Shown here one piece after another: positions 11,450 through 23,199 of a DNA stretch of 64,000 nt. Position numbers and translations under genes: made by a program. Position 1 is the stretch's first letter, and the number at the start of each line of letters is the position of its first letter. Source of the DNA: Pardosa pseudoannulata (Eukaryota > Arthropoda > Arachnida > Araneae > Lycosidae); contig CM063502.1 in NCBI GenBank assembly GCA_032207245.1, positions 119,042,929-119,106,928 on the forward strand. The letters run 5' to 3'. The notes beneath the pieces were generated by a model. It searched no databases, was not told where the DNA came from, and saw only the letters and a program-made list of their open reading frames with translations.

Positions 11450-11955
11450 AAAGCCCAGCGTCCTTATTTGAGGACAGTCAAAAAATGGTTTGTAGTGTTT
11501 TTGTTTTCTTGAAACGATTCTTCCTTTTTAATGGAAATAGATATTACTCTTATGAATAATCTCCCAAGTTTTCAAATATGATCTTATCTATAATTTTGTC
11601 ATTTCGATCGGCATTTTTATGATTTTCAAGCTTAGAATAGGAACGTATTATGACCGGTATTCTGAACTTATACAGGTCAAAATCATAGCGAATAGCCATA
11701 TCTGTAATAAGTCATCTCTTTTCAGTACTTTTCTTATATATGATAGCAAATAAATCTCTTATCACGAAGTTTTCCTTTTTTTAAAAGACATCTTATGTTT
11801 TAAAATGACACCTCCTCACTAATTATGACTTGATGTCGTATTTAAAGGAGTTTAAATTTCATATTTTGTTTTACTTCCAGGGGTCTATAATAGCTTTTAT
11901 GTTAGGTATTTACTAATATATAGCCATCAGAAATATCCGGGCGTTAATGGGTTAA
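11450..11955. mobile_element. TTAA-flanked inverted-repeat element, second family
   Basis: The ends read TTAACCCATTAAAGCCCAG and, complemented, TTAACCCATTAACGCCCGG, matching at 17 of 19 positions. The TTAA duplication and CCC ends suggest a piggyBac-type miniature element (506 bp), distinct in sequence from the four CCCCTTCCGG copies. No coding remnant is recognisable inside. Confidence 0.75.
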
Positions 11956-12968
11956 AACCAACCATAAGCTGACACGTATACGAACAATGGTGTAAGCATG
12001 TTTCTCTGCTTTTTCATTAATTGCTTTCTTTTCGAAGATCAGAATAATTTAACCACTACTTCAAAACAACTATTTAATATTATCTAATATCGAAAATTGT
12101 TCTTTTCAGAAGAATTAGATATGCCAACAAAAGAAAATTTCGTTTTCAAAAATATAGAGAACTACGAAAACTCATCCAATGCAATAATTTGTTTAAATAT
12201 ATTCAACCCCATCACTCACTTTTATGAGAAAATTTTTTTTACGCATTGGTATACTTATATCGAATTTTACGTAGAAAAAAGTAATTGGTTTAACATGAAC
12301 CTATTAAGAAAAATTCAAGAAGTTTTACATGCGGCTTGAATGGTTGGGGAGATGCAAATACAAGTTAATTTAGAAAAATTAAACCAATTAGACAGTGCAC
12401 TTAGATGATGCGTTTTATACAAAGTTATTTTTTTTATAAAAAGACTTACTCTTTTTTTAAATGCAAAAGAACCATATTTCGTGCAGTAACCCATGGAAAC
12501 CATCCAAGTTTAATTACATGCAAACTACTGTTTACTGTGTTTATAATGCACACTTTACTGTTTGCATGCATAAATAACAGTGACTGAATTTCCAGAGTAA
12601 TAAAAAATTTTTTTTCTTTAACTTTCAAACTTCAATTGAAGACCTCGGGAGGAAAAAGTTATAAACCCCATTATAGCAGTTTAGTAAACAGATTTTCCTA
12701 CAATTTTACTATCACATATTTCAAATTCATAAACCAAGTTCGTAAAACTTGTTGATAAACGTTTTGTACATAAAACATTCCATAAAAATATTTAGAAAAA
12801 GTAAGAAAAGATAATAAAGAAAAAGTAAAATCAACACTTATTGCACGTGGAAGTGAAATTTTTGTAAAATGTTGGTTTTTTTTTTTTACTCTTAAAGTCT
12901 TCAATTGATAAAGCTACTTGTAACAACTGGAAGACTTTCTTTCACATCATGTTAAATTAAGTTCTTAC
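11956..12968. other. AT-rich intron next to the trio-like exon
   Basis: Several 60-80 codon open frames on both strands overlap here and none resembles a protein family. A TTCTTTTCAG string precedes the plus-strand frame at about 12110, but no donor follows and the strand is opposite to the exon. Confidence 0.5.
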
Positions 12969-13077
12969 CTTAGATTCTGGAGAAGAATATTTTTTGTCTG
13001 TGGCATTTCCGCAATCCGTAGGTGACTTTTCCAGCCTCCCATGGCTGAGCTTCCGAACAGGATTACACAACCATTTC
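12969..13077 (-). CDS. trio: Internal exon of a Trio/Kalirin-like Rho guanine nucleotide exchange factor
   Basis: Read on the minus strand, a TACTAAT branch-like site and the tract TTTCTTTATTTCCTTATTTT lead to an AG acceptor, and the exon ends AAG then GTAAGAAC. The first G completes a codon begun in the previous exon. The remaining 108 bases are exactly 36 codons, open in this frame only: KWLCNPVRKLSHGRLEK, then SPTDCGNATDKKYSSPESK. The KWLxxPVRKLS core matches, from memory, the linker just after the SH3 domain and before the second Dbl-homology domain of Trio and Kalirin, large cytosolic exchange factors for Rac and Rho in axon guidance. Other GEFs with a similar linker remain possible. The neighbouring exons are outside the window. 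Confidence 0.72.
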
Positions 13078-13165
13078 CTATAAAATAAGGAAATAAAGAA
13101 ATTAGTAGGAAAGCAATAGGGGCACAAACTAAATCAGAAACTTCAGGCATGCATGCATAATGCAC

Positions 13166-13184
13166 TGTGTGTGTGTGTGTGTGT
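13166..13184. repeat. Short (GT)n microsatellite
   Basis: About nine GT units lie 90 bp upstream (minus-strand sense) of the exon acceptor. Confidence 0.9.
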
Positions 13185-13199
13185 TTTAGACCCACCACA

Positions 13200-16100
13200 A
13201 AAGAAAAATGTTTTCCATGTTGTATAGTATGCAGTAGTTGGTTTAAAAGGAATACATCAAAATTTGAAATTAAAAATAGAGTTAATAGACAACTCGTTTT
13301 TGGCAACATGCATGACTCGGTTACGTAATAATGTGGGGAGCTAATGAGCCCTCCAATGAGAATGATAAGAATTGGTCTTATGGGGAACGGAGGATGGAAA
13401 CTAAGTTACGCAAAACAGTTATATAAGAATAGTTGGGCTAAGTAGGGATTAATTGGGGATTATGCGAAGTCGCCAAAAGGTTACCGCAATCTGAGGAGAA
13501 ATAAAAGTATCTCACCAAAGGTTGCAGTTTTAGGGATAGTATCGCCAAGTTTATTTCAGAATCCAACTAATAATTAAGTTGTTAGCTTTGGGTTAAGATC
13601 TGCATGCGTGCGGAGAGAGAGAAGAGGAGAGAAAGTGAAAGAGTGAGTAAGAGAAAGGTTCTATTTCTCTGAACATTTAACGTTGTTTTATAAAAAGTGT
13701 TCGTTGTATGTATTTATGTATGTGTAATGAATACAGAGACTTGCTGTATTTAATTCAGACGAAAGAAATGTAATAGTTTACAGGTTAATACATCATCATT
13801 TTTATCTTTAAACTACGTTTATTTATAAAAACAGAAAATCAGAAAAAAGCCCAGTATGTTTTCATAGGTAGAAACGACTACTTTTCATCGCTTTCTCCAA
13901 CTATTGGGATTTAGAAACGAGTAATTCTGTAGATTCCTGTTACGATGCATTTAAAGGATTGTTTAAAACTGACGACATGAAGTTATGAAATGTGTTCGCA
14001 AGAAAAAACAGTGCTTTGAATTTATAAATACAGAGTTACCGTAGCGAAGTACGAGCACTCATCTAGTAGTACATAAGAAATCAACGTGTATGAACCATAA
14101 ATAAAAGCAAGCATGTAACTCCTACCAAGCTTTAGAAGCTACTTCCTCAGTGCAAGATTTCTTGCCTATTCAGTCTGACGAAGCAAGAATTCTTCGCTGT
14201 TTAATCAGCTGTTTCATAGATTTGTTATTTGCAAGAATCACGAGTTGACTCTTATTTGTTAATAGCTAGTAAAAATTTCGTGGGAATCCAAATCATATTT
14301 TAGGGTGATAAAAAGAAAAATTCTCTCATCACATAAATGATTTTTCAATAAACATACCAGTGAAAAAAGAAAAATCCAAACACAAATTCATCATTCTACT
14401 TAACTAAATTTGTTAAAGAAACTAATTGGGAAAAACTAGATTGTTTTAGACTAGTTTTTGCAAAAACAGTTTTACCACATTTTAAAAACATCGTGCCGAA
14501 TATATTTTAGAGATAATTTAAAGGGAAATTCTCGCAGAAAAATAAGTTTTGAATTCACACAATGGAAATTCGGATGTAACAAGGAAAATAGTTTATTTGT
14601 CGAAAAGTTAATAGAAATAACAATGGAAACAAACGAAATATATATCCAAGCTTTAGCTACCAAATTTAATTTCAACCATCGTATTCTAGGGAACAAGAGT
14701 ATTTCAAGAAACGATAACTGGTGTTGACAGGTAGTACCTTTTTTTATTAGCACCGATTGTCTTATATGGCAGCGATAAGAAATTATATGACCATAACTGA
14801 CACATTTATGCTTCTATATATAAGACAAAAAAGGAAAACACTGAACATAAGACGTTCTAGCCAACTGCTTCGCATAAAGTGTTCTCAGTAAACCCTTCAG
14901 TCATATAAAGATAAATCAGCAGCTGTTTCAAACATATTTAACGGAATAGAAGTCACTAATAAAAATTGGTGGTCATTTAAAAAGATCAATCCTGCACATC
15001 GTTAAAGGTGAATTTTATATTTTTAACAATGCATATTTGACAATTTGACGTTGTTAGATGAGCATTAAGGGATTATAAACAGCTACGAACTTTTGAACAA
15101 TTATTTCATTAAGCATTCTTTATTTTTAAGATGAGAATTTGCCGAGAAAGATTTTATCGAAGCAAGAGGGACTACAACTAATAGAATTAACAAGAAGTAA
15201 TTGTTTTTTAAATAGGTAATTATGTTAATTATATAATCCGACGGAGGGTTGTTTAAAGTTTTAAACTTTAGAAATGTTTAAATGAATTCTGAATAAACCG
15301 ATAGTTTGAAAATCATTTAATGCTTAAGGAAGAATTGTTTACATTAAAAATATTTATAATAATTTCTGCTGATTTATATTATGTTCAATCATGTGAAGCC
15401 ATACAAGAGTACAAGAGAATTCAATTAATATTAAAATGAAATCACAATCTAACAGTATTAAAATGATCCTTTCTTTACTAAATTAATAAGAAATCTTAAA
15501 TTAAGATAAATGTTGAATTTCCTTGCAAGGCATTCTATTGAAATTTTAAACGTTTTTGGGTGAGCAAAAAGCTATTATTGCTAGCATGTTATTACGCATT
15601 AAAAGTTAATGTTTTCCTAATAATTAGCAATTTAGAAACTGAATCTTCTAGATCATAGTTAATTAACTGAAAGAAGACAACCTATTACATTCTGAATTCT
15701 TTAAGTTTTTATAAGTTTCTTTAACAATAATCAAGAGCAGTTAATAAAAAGAAAATTCACCAAGTGAAAAAGGCTATATCAAAACGTCAAGAGAAAATTA
15801 TTGGACACTTAAATATTCATTTGAATATTTAAATCCCCATTAATTTTTCTTTGATGTTTTATACATTTATTCCTGACATTAGAAAAATATATAACACTGC
15901 AATAGTTTCAGATATGAGTAAATTTTAGAAGTGATTTACTTTTCATAATTTTTTTTTTTAACTAAATGGAGGTTTATGTGATTGAACTTGATAAAAAAAA
16001 ATACTAACTACAGTATGAATTCTATCTGTTTCATGTCCAGCTATTTTTAGACGTGTGTGTAAATTGACCGATATTAAATATTTTAATACTTAATAAAATT

Positions 16101-17755
16101 ATACAAAACTTTGCGAGATATTTTAGACCTCTTAAAATTATGAAATATCTATTAACCGATTACGAAAATTTGCAACAATAAATATTTTAATTTTATATTT
16201 TATCACAATCTACAAGATTGAAAATCTTTAGTAGATAAGCTAAAATATTTTGTGATTATATAAATATATTATCTATAGAATGAATGTCATTTAGATAATT
16301 AAAGATTTAGGTTATTATCAGCAACTAATTAGATATAAATTCTTACTTACACTGTTCTTCAAATTTGCACGATTTCTTAAAAATTTCTTTTAAGATTTCT
16401 GTATCATTTATTCATTCTATAGAAAGGCTTTGAGATAACTAAATTAATACCTATATTTTAAATTATATTGTGGATCATAATATAACATGCAAACTTATTT
16501 TCCAAAATTTTCCCGTATTAAGCATTTTATTTTAGTTAAGAATTAATTCATGGTTTTATAAGATTTGAAACAGGCCTTAAACGTCTCACAAATTTTTGTT
16601 TAATTTTATTAAGCAGTTCGATAGTATATCCAAATTCTCATACTTTCAGCATGCACAAGACTTATTTAGAAGTTATAAACCAATTAATACAGATACAGAA
16701 AAACGCATAAACTAGTTACTTCCACATAATTTTGATACTGATGTTTGCCATTTCGATACCCAAGACTGAATTTTCTTAGCTTTTGAATAAAAACATGAAT
16801 ACAAAATGCTATATTAATCTCACTGAAATATAATCAATATGTTTAGATTAAAAAGCGTAAATTAAGATACTCATTAAAAAAGATTTGTATCTATAACAAT
16901 AGTCTTCAGTTTTAAAAAGCTGAATTACAAAAACGCAGTTAAAAAAAATAACCCCACTTCTTAGTCTACGAAGAGAATCTCAGGGAAAAAAATGGTTTTT
17001 CACAGTGACCTAAACACATTCTCAATCAGTTTAAATGGGCAGCCGAAATTACATGACTGGCTTTCCTTAAAATCTATATCTAAAGCACAAAAATTTCATT
17101 AGCTATTAATAAATATACCAGAGTTTCAATAACCAAATTGCGTTTTATAGTACAATTTTGGTATTTTTTTTATAAATCAAGGAAAAACTACCTAACAGTC
17201 GTACTGTATATGTGTTACACACACGAAAATTAACAGGTGGCTAAAGTGATACATATATCCATAATGCTAATTTAAAATGATTTTTAAATTAAAACATTGA
17301 TTGTTTTAAACCGAACCCACTTATATATTTATGAGAGAAAGAACAAAGGGGAAACTTTTTAGAAATCTCATATAGAATGCATTCAACTCTTCAGTAAAAA
17401 GTAGATCACCACTAGTAAAGTAATTAACATGCATAACTACTCACGGAATTCTTTTACGTATTTCAGCAATTCTTGAAAACATTTTTCGGAGTTAATAACA
17501 TAAGCTCTTCACACAACACCGAGAACGAAACGTTGAATTCTCCAGTTTCCTTTCAGCAACAGAATCAATTTTTGATGCAAGCCTGCTGCGATAATATTTG
17601 GTAAACCCAAATTTTACTTTTATTTTTTTAATTGGAAATAACATTGAGCAATATGCAACAGGCGATAATACATGGCCTTAACGGACAACACGTTTTTCCC
17701 AATGCCACTTGACAGGAAATTACATCTTACCCCTTTCAACTCTTTTGATTTCTAA
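13200..17755. other. AT-rich intronic sequence, nothing recognised
   Basis: About 4.5 kb with homopolymer runs, a GA-rich stretch near 13613-13660 and frequent stops. The overlapping frames at 14458-14753 on both strands match no family. No tRNA, repeat copy or exon was recognised. Confidence 0.5.
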
Positions 17756-17756
17756 A

Positions 17757-17867
<111 letters not shown>

Positions 17868-17880
17868 TGGACTCCGATTT

Positions 17881-17927
17881 AAAATTTCGATCTTTTGTTT
17901 TAATGTCAAATCATTTCGCCTTCTGGT
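17881..17927 (-). pseudogene. N-terminus of a pogo/CENP-B-type transposase
   Basis: On the minus strand an ATG opens [18 protein letters not shown], which resembles the first segment of the CENP-B-type helix-turn-helix DNA-binding domain of pogo and Tigger transposases. After this the frame enters the terminal repeat (NRSPLY) and then the TA microsatellite as a run of I and Y. The DDE core is missing, so it cannot work as a transposase. Confidence 0.65.
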
Positions 17928-18203
17928 TTCCATATCGACAAGCTGCATGCAAGCGAGCAAGGCATAAAATGTGAATACGCTCTTTCTCAGTTCCTATAAT
18001 CATGTGTTGCCTTCTGCTTATTTGACAACCATTGACCACCAGCAGGGTGTGGGTATTTCTGAAAAATTCCAGGAGCGTGTAATATCCCTCTCGTTTGTTC
18101 ATTCCCCATTTCCCTAGGTTGAAGAGGAGAATTCTCAGAAATTCAAACAGCGAAGGTAAAGAAAAGAATGGGTTCTTTCTGAATATATTGTGAATATTCA
18201 TTT

Positions 18204-18251
18204 GGATCAGTTTTCGAACCTCATTTTAATATGAGGTTCAAAAACTGATCC
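18204..18251. repeat. Long hairpin inside the pogo-like element
   Basis: Two 21-nt arms (18204-18224 and 18231-18251) are inverted repeats with a single mismatch and a 6-nt loop. The arms begin GGATCAGTTTT and GGATCAGTTTT on opposite strands. The loop is too short for an ordinary microRNA precursor. Confidence 0.93.
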
Positions 18252-18368
18252 CATTAACCGATATAATGATCACATAAAGAGATAATTTTAACATACAAAT
18301 GAATAGAGAAAATAGGGACCAAGTGATTTCGATAAGAAACGATTGATTTCATTAAGCAGAGTCCACTG

Positions 18369-18413
18369 TCTGTCCGTGTGTGTCTGTGTCTGTGTGTGTA
18401 TCTGTGGCGTCTG

Positions 18414-18457
<44 letters not shown>
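18369..18457. repeat. TG/TC-rich tract followed by (TA)n
   Basis: The first part is built of CTGT, GTGT and CTGTCTG strings; the second (18419-18457) is pure TA. Both abut the right end of the pogo-like element. Confidence 0.95.
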
Positions 18458-18461
<4 letters not shown>

Positions 18462-18558
18462 CTGTATGTATGTATACATATATGTGTATAAACGAAAATT
18501 GGAATTAAATTAATAAGGAGCCTATAGTAGTAAAACAATTGTAGTTCAGTAATTTACT

Positions 18559-19321
18559 CAGGCTTGCAACTGCTGAGGTACTTTCAAAAAGGTGAGAAAA
18601 GTGACAAATAATACAGAATAAGTGACTAGAAAGTGACTGAATATTGAAAAAAAAATAGATTTTTTTTCTTCTCTTGATTACAGGTGATATTATTAAGATT
18701 TTCTATTTATTTTAACTATAAATCAAATGATTCATTCAAGACATGATTTTAGCGTCAAATACAAAAAAAGGTTTTTGTTTGTGTTAAACAAAAAAATTTG
18801 TTTAACACAACTCAACATTGCTTTTTATTCAAGAAAATCTATAAATTAGATTTGGATACATACAATACATTAATTTTATAATCACAATTTTTTGTATATA
18901 TTAAAGATTGTTTGAAATATATACATAGCTAGATTAGAGTATCTAAACAAAAATTGTGAAGAAAAAGAAAAAGAGAAATGTATGCTTTGACGTAAGTTAC
19001 TTTAATGTATTAAATGTACATTTCAGTACAAATGTAGACTTCAGGAACTTCTTTACGACTTTTTAAAATCACTAAATTCTGGAAACCCTAAGACTAATTA
19101 CATTTTAATAAGAAAAATAAGATTAGAGCATCCCATTTTTGGTCTTTTATTAAAATATTTTGTTATTAATTCAGATTTTCTTTTTTTCAACAACAGACTT
19201 TTCCTGTGATACACCATAAAAAAAAGGGGACTAAAAGTGCCTGTTTACTTAAAGGGATTAAAAGTGATGAATTGTAAAAAAAGTGACTAAAGGTGAGAAA
19301 AGTGACGGAATTGCAAGCCTG
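18559..19321. mobile_element. Non-autonomous inverted-repeat element with a 6-bp duplication
   Basis: The ends read CAGGCTTGCAACTG and, complemented, CAGGCTTGCAATTC. TTTACT flanks both sides (18553-18558 and 19322-19327). The CAGG start is hAT-like, but hAT elements usually make 8-bp duplications, so the class is open. GGTGAGAAAAGTGAC occurs near both ends in the same orientation. No coding remnant was seen in the AT-rich interior. A 14-bp perfect inverted repeat lies at 18779-18810. Confidence 0.7.
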
Positions 19322-19329
19322 TTTACTTA

Positions 19330-20045
19330 AATATGAAACAGAAAATATTTAACATTACAATAAATTCCGCCATTAAGTTTTTTTAAGGTCCTGTTAAACC
19401 GGCTACACATTCTCTCAATTTATAACACAAGAACTCGTATTTGGTATTTTTTACTCTAATTTCTTTCTCTTTAACTGAGCAGAAATGAGGAAGATTATTG
19501 CAAAGGCCATTATAGGGGACATTTTAATTTCTCTAAATGACATTTTGACAATTTATGATATATTTGTTCTAAATACTATTACAACAATACATCTGAAACT
19601 TCACTATGTCTTTATATGAGAGGTCATGCATCTACTGAATTAACATTTTTTATAGCTATACGACAACATTTTTAATATGAAATTAAATGCGCAATTTTTG
19701 ATAGATTAGTTTACACTATTTTAAATACATCTGTATTTTAATTAGAATAATCATATATATATTTCACAATGTTAAAGTATATGTGGAAGGCCATGTAAAG
19801 TTAGAAAGGAAATATTAATTTTCAAAAATTTATACCTGGAAATTCAGCAACATTTTCATGATAAAAAACTTGTCTTTTGCACTATTATGCAAAACGTATT
19901 TATAAACCAATAAACATGTTTTATACGAAAATGCTTAGAAATACAGTATTAATCTGAACAAAAATGATAAGTACATAAAATTATCGCTACATAAACTATA
20001 GTCTAAATTTCAGCAATTTCACTTGTTGAAGACGTCCCTGTTCTC
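19330..20045. other. AT-rich intronic sequence, nothing recognised
   Basis: No repeat copy or exon-like segment was seen. Confidence 0.5.
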
Positions 20046-20622
20046 TTAACCCCTTCCGGTATGATTTAATAATGAAAAACTGTGCATGAAATAATCATTT
20101 AATTTTTATTTAAAAAACTTGTTTCATTTTACAATTCTTACATATTCTTAATTAAAATCCACTTTTTACATAGTGTTAAATAATATCAGAAACAGTAAAA
20201 TTAAGAAAATATCAAAGCAAAACATTAATAAGGTATACAGATAATAGTTTTCAAGCTAGTGGTACTTTTCAAAACAAAGTGCAAAGGAATTCTTAATTGT
20301 TTACACCGCCAAGTAGTCTCACTTTTAATTTGATTCTTGTAACACACATGGCATTTCTTAGTAGGTTTTCTTTTATTCTGACTCATTAATTTGGCAATGA
20401 CTTGTACCAAGAAATTCTAAGTAAACAATATGCAATAGTGACTTCTGATTTTCACAAGTGATAAAAGTGTTGCCAAATTCAGTACACTAGAAATTTTAAA
20501 CTAAATTAATTATCATATTTAACAGTAACTTTAATCGCATGACGAGTGTAGCTCGTCATTCTGCGGTATGGAATGAAAAACTAATGACGAGCTAGACTCG
20601 TCATTTCACCAGAAGGGGTTAA
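20046..20622 (-). mobile_element. Non-autonomous piggyBac derivative, copy 3
   Basis: The element is 577 bp with TTAA at each end; the outer repeats are TTAACCCCTTCCGGTA at the left and a slightly decayed CCAGAAGGGGTTAA at the right. Both hairpins lie near the right end, as expected for the reverse orientation. It is close in sequence to copy 4. Unlike the other three it is not inside a recognisable SINE. Confidence 0.92.
20225..20410 (-). pseudogene. piggyBac transposase C-terminal fragment
   Basis: This is 61 codons open from a non-ATG position; the first ATG begins MSQNKRKPTKKCHVC. It carries CHVC (first CxxC), SETTWRC and PLHF, but lacks the second cysteine of the next pair and the terminal cysteines, exactly as in the other copies. 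There is no catalytic core. Confidence 0.8.
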
Positions 20623-20639
20623 ATAAGTACTATTTATAT

Positions 20640-22320
20640 AAAAAAAATGTTACAAATGAGTACGAAGTAATCAGAATTTTTAAAAGCGAACATCAAAAGC
20701 AAAGGAAAAAAACTTATACCAGGTGTGAGCTCTTGATGCCTAATATGAAAATGATACCAGCATAATACAATGGTGATCATCACAGCTTCTGTATTCATCA
20801 TAACGATAACATATAAGTCATTTAAAATATTCCCATTGTTTAATCACCCGACAAAAACCACCTATTACTAGCGAGACTAAATCGCAACTGTTAACACTAA
20901 GAGCTAGTTTTTATTGGTTCTAATTAGAAATAGAGAACGTTGATAATGACAATTTACTCTACGGGACTATTTACCGAGAAGCTAAGATTTTTAAGAATTT
21001 GAAATTAAAGGAACAAATAAGGCAATTGTATAGAGTGAAACCAAATAAGTTTGATACAAGTAGTCACTGGAGACTAGTGCCTCAATCACATATTTACGAA
21101 GGGATTTAGTTTAGTAAAAACTTTTCTAAGTAGTAAAAGGGTAATAAAATACCGGTAAAAAGGGTAATGAAATCTTCTCTTACAGAATATTTAACAACAA
21201 TTAAACATTTTTAATGACATTGAGGACTTAAGGGATTAACTTAATAAAGGGAATATGAGATAAGGCATAAAATTTTTAATATTGAAATAAATTAAAAAAA
21301 AGTTTTAAAAGGAGGTTTTTTAAACATTATAAATACATGACACTAAGATTTAAGATTCCACAACGTCAAACAAAGTCTGAAAAATAACGTTTTTGAAAGT
21401 TTTTCCCAAAATTAAAAAATCATATCGCAAAGTACTCCCCGCCAGAACAGTTGAATTAAAAGAAGTTCCTGCTATGTTCATTTGTCATGCTATTGAACAT
21501 TGTAAAGTAACTAGCTGCATCTTTATTGCATTTAAAAGTTTTACGTTTAATACAACAGCATTTTAGCTTAATGTTTACGATTTTTCTTCCCATTTGAAAA
21601 AGATAGTTGCTAGTGATTAGTTTGTAAGAAAAAAACACAATCTTAAAAATATTAGGGAAATAATTCATTCTATTAACTGATATTTCCCTATTTCGAGGCT
21701 ATTTCTCACAAAAATGTACCTTCACTCAAATTTTTATTTTCGTTATAATAATTATAAAGCAGTGTTTCCACCAGGCTGTGCAGTTAATATTGTTCAAATT
21801 GCGAAGTAAACGTAGGCGAGCCTTAAAATACCACTCTCAAATTATTTTACTCATTTAATGAATTTAAACGGTATGCTAAACTTCCGAGATGTATAACGCT
21901 TCCATAATTATGACTGAGATTTTACCCCATTTATGAAAGTTTCAACAAGAGATTTTACAGCGTTTAAAATGCAGTTAAGCTGTCATACAATTAAAGAATT
22001 ATACATTGGACAAACGTCCAATAAACGAGTGAATATAAAGAATGTGTTTAGCATTTAGTATAACATTTGATTACACTCATAGGAGAGGAGTAAAAGGTCA
22101 ACCAAATGAGATTTTTTTGCTCATTAATTACAGATCCAATAATAATTACCGAGTGATAGCTGTCATACTTTCAGTACAAGAATTTTTCTTTGAATAGCGC
22201 ATTCCCATACACGTGGTTAGCACCATCAAAGCAAATAAAAAGGGTTCCACTAGACTCCCCAAATGCAAAGATTAATGCAAAGGTACAATTCATTTAGCTT
22301 TAATGGAAGATATTTTATAC
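20640..22320. other. AT-rich intronic sequence, nothing recognised
   Basis: No repeat family or exon was recognised. The minus-strand frame at 21668-21456 is low-complexity K, N and F and matches nothing. Confidence 0.5.
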
Positions 22321-22324
22321 TATC

Positions 22325-22710
22325 CAGCAAACCATAAAATTATACGGTTCAGAATCTTCAGAGAAGAATTCATGTTAAGCATTCAGTTAAAAAACAAACG
22401 TATAGGTACTATTAAATCAAATTTATTAAAATACAAGGATCCTCTCATAGTTTAGATACAATTAAAATAAATGAAGACGCTGCACTGATTATATAAATGA
22501 ACAAAATGAGCAGCAAACCATAGAATTATACGGTTCGGAATCTTCAGACAAAATTCATGTTAAGCATTCGGTTAAAAAACAAACGTATAGGTACTATTAA
22601 ATCAATTTATTAACATAGAAGATCCTCTAATAGTTTAGATACAATTAGATTAAATGAAGACGCTGAAGATTATATAAATTAATGAAGATTATATAAATGA
22701 ACAAAATGAG
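22325..22710. repeat. Tandem repeat of about 190 bp, two close copies
   Basis: Copy 1 (22325-22510) and copy 2 (22511-22710) both start CAGCAAACCATA and end GAACAAAATGAG, with ACAAACGTATAGGTACTATT inside. Copy 2 has an extra small internal duplication of GAAGATTATATAAAT. Confidence 0.93.
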
Positions 22711-22735
22711 CACTTTTAGATGCTATCACATCACT

Positions 22736-23140
22736 AGCATTTGTAAACTGAGAATCACAGTAGAGAAAGTGAGCATTTTACTTGCCGAATACACAGATTT
22801 AGCAAATGAATAATTTATTTTAAACTCAAATTATTTTATACTATTCAACAAAACCGAGAATTATACAATTTGAAATCTCCAAAAAAGATTCATGGTAAGC
22901 ATAAAGTTAAAAGAACCGAAAAAGTACAATTAAAAGAATATTTTAACGTTTTTTAACAATAACTACAATTTTCAGATTTTTTTCTAGACTAGGTGACGAC
23001 TTAATGACACACTGCACAAAATCCTCTAACGGACTAGATGTAACGAAAATAAATGTATAGAAACACTGTATTGACTTACCAATGCAAAAGAAGCTATTTA
23101 TTACTAGCATTTGTAAACTGAAAATTTATGCAACACAGAT
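22736..23140. repeat. Diverged continuation of the tandem repeat
   Basis: A third, decayed unit begins at about 22843 (TATTCAACAAAACCGAGAAT, with TTCATGGTAAGCAT later). The text CTAGCATTTGTAAACTGA recurs at about 22734 and 23103, pointing to a larger repeat period of about 370 bp. Confidence 0.6.
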
Positions 23141-23199
23141 CACAGGATTTTCGAATTAGATTTTTTTCTACTTATTTTAACATGTTCCCGGACATGAAT

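Larger units (their letters stand above)
1..12968 (-). other. Putative intron downstream of the trio-like exon (partial)
   Basis: The trio-like exon ends at 12969 with a GTAAGAAC donor on the minus strand, so lower coordinates should be intron until the next exon. No second-GEF, immunoglobulin or kinase exon was seen down to position 1. The intron is therefore probably longer than 12.9 kb. It carries repeats, two piggyBac derivatives and a CpG-rich block. This is inferred from the single exon call. Confidence 0.55.

Noticed and set aside
12097..12339. 80-codon plus-strand frame after TTCTTTTCAG
   Set aside because: No protein similarity, codon content typical of AT-rich noise, and opposite to the strand of the nearby exon.
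18204..18251. A microRNA precursor
   Set aside because: The loop is only 6 nt, flanking stems are absent and the hairpin lies inside a transposon.
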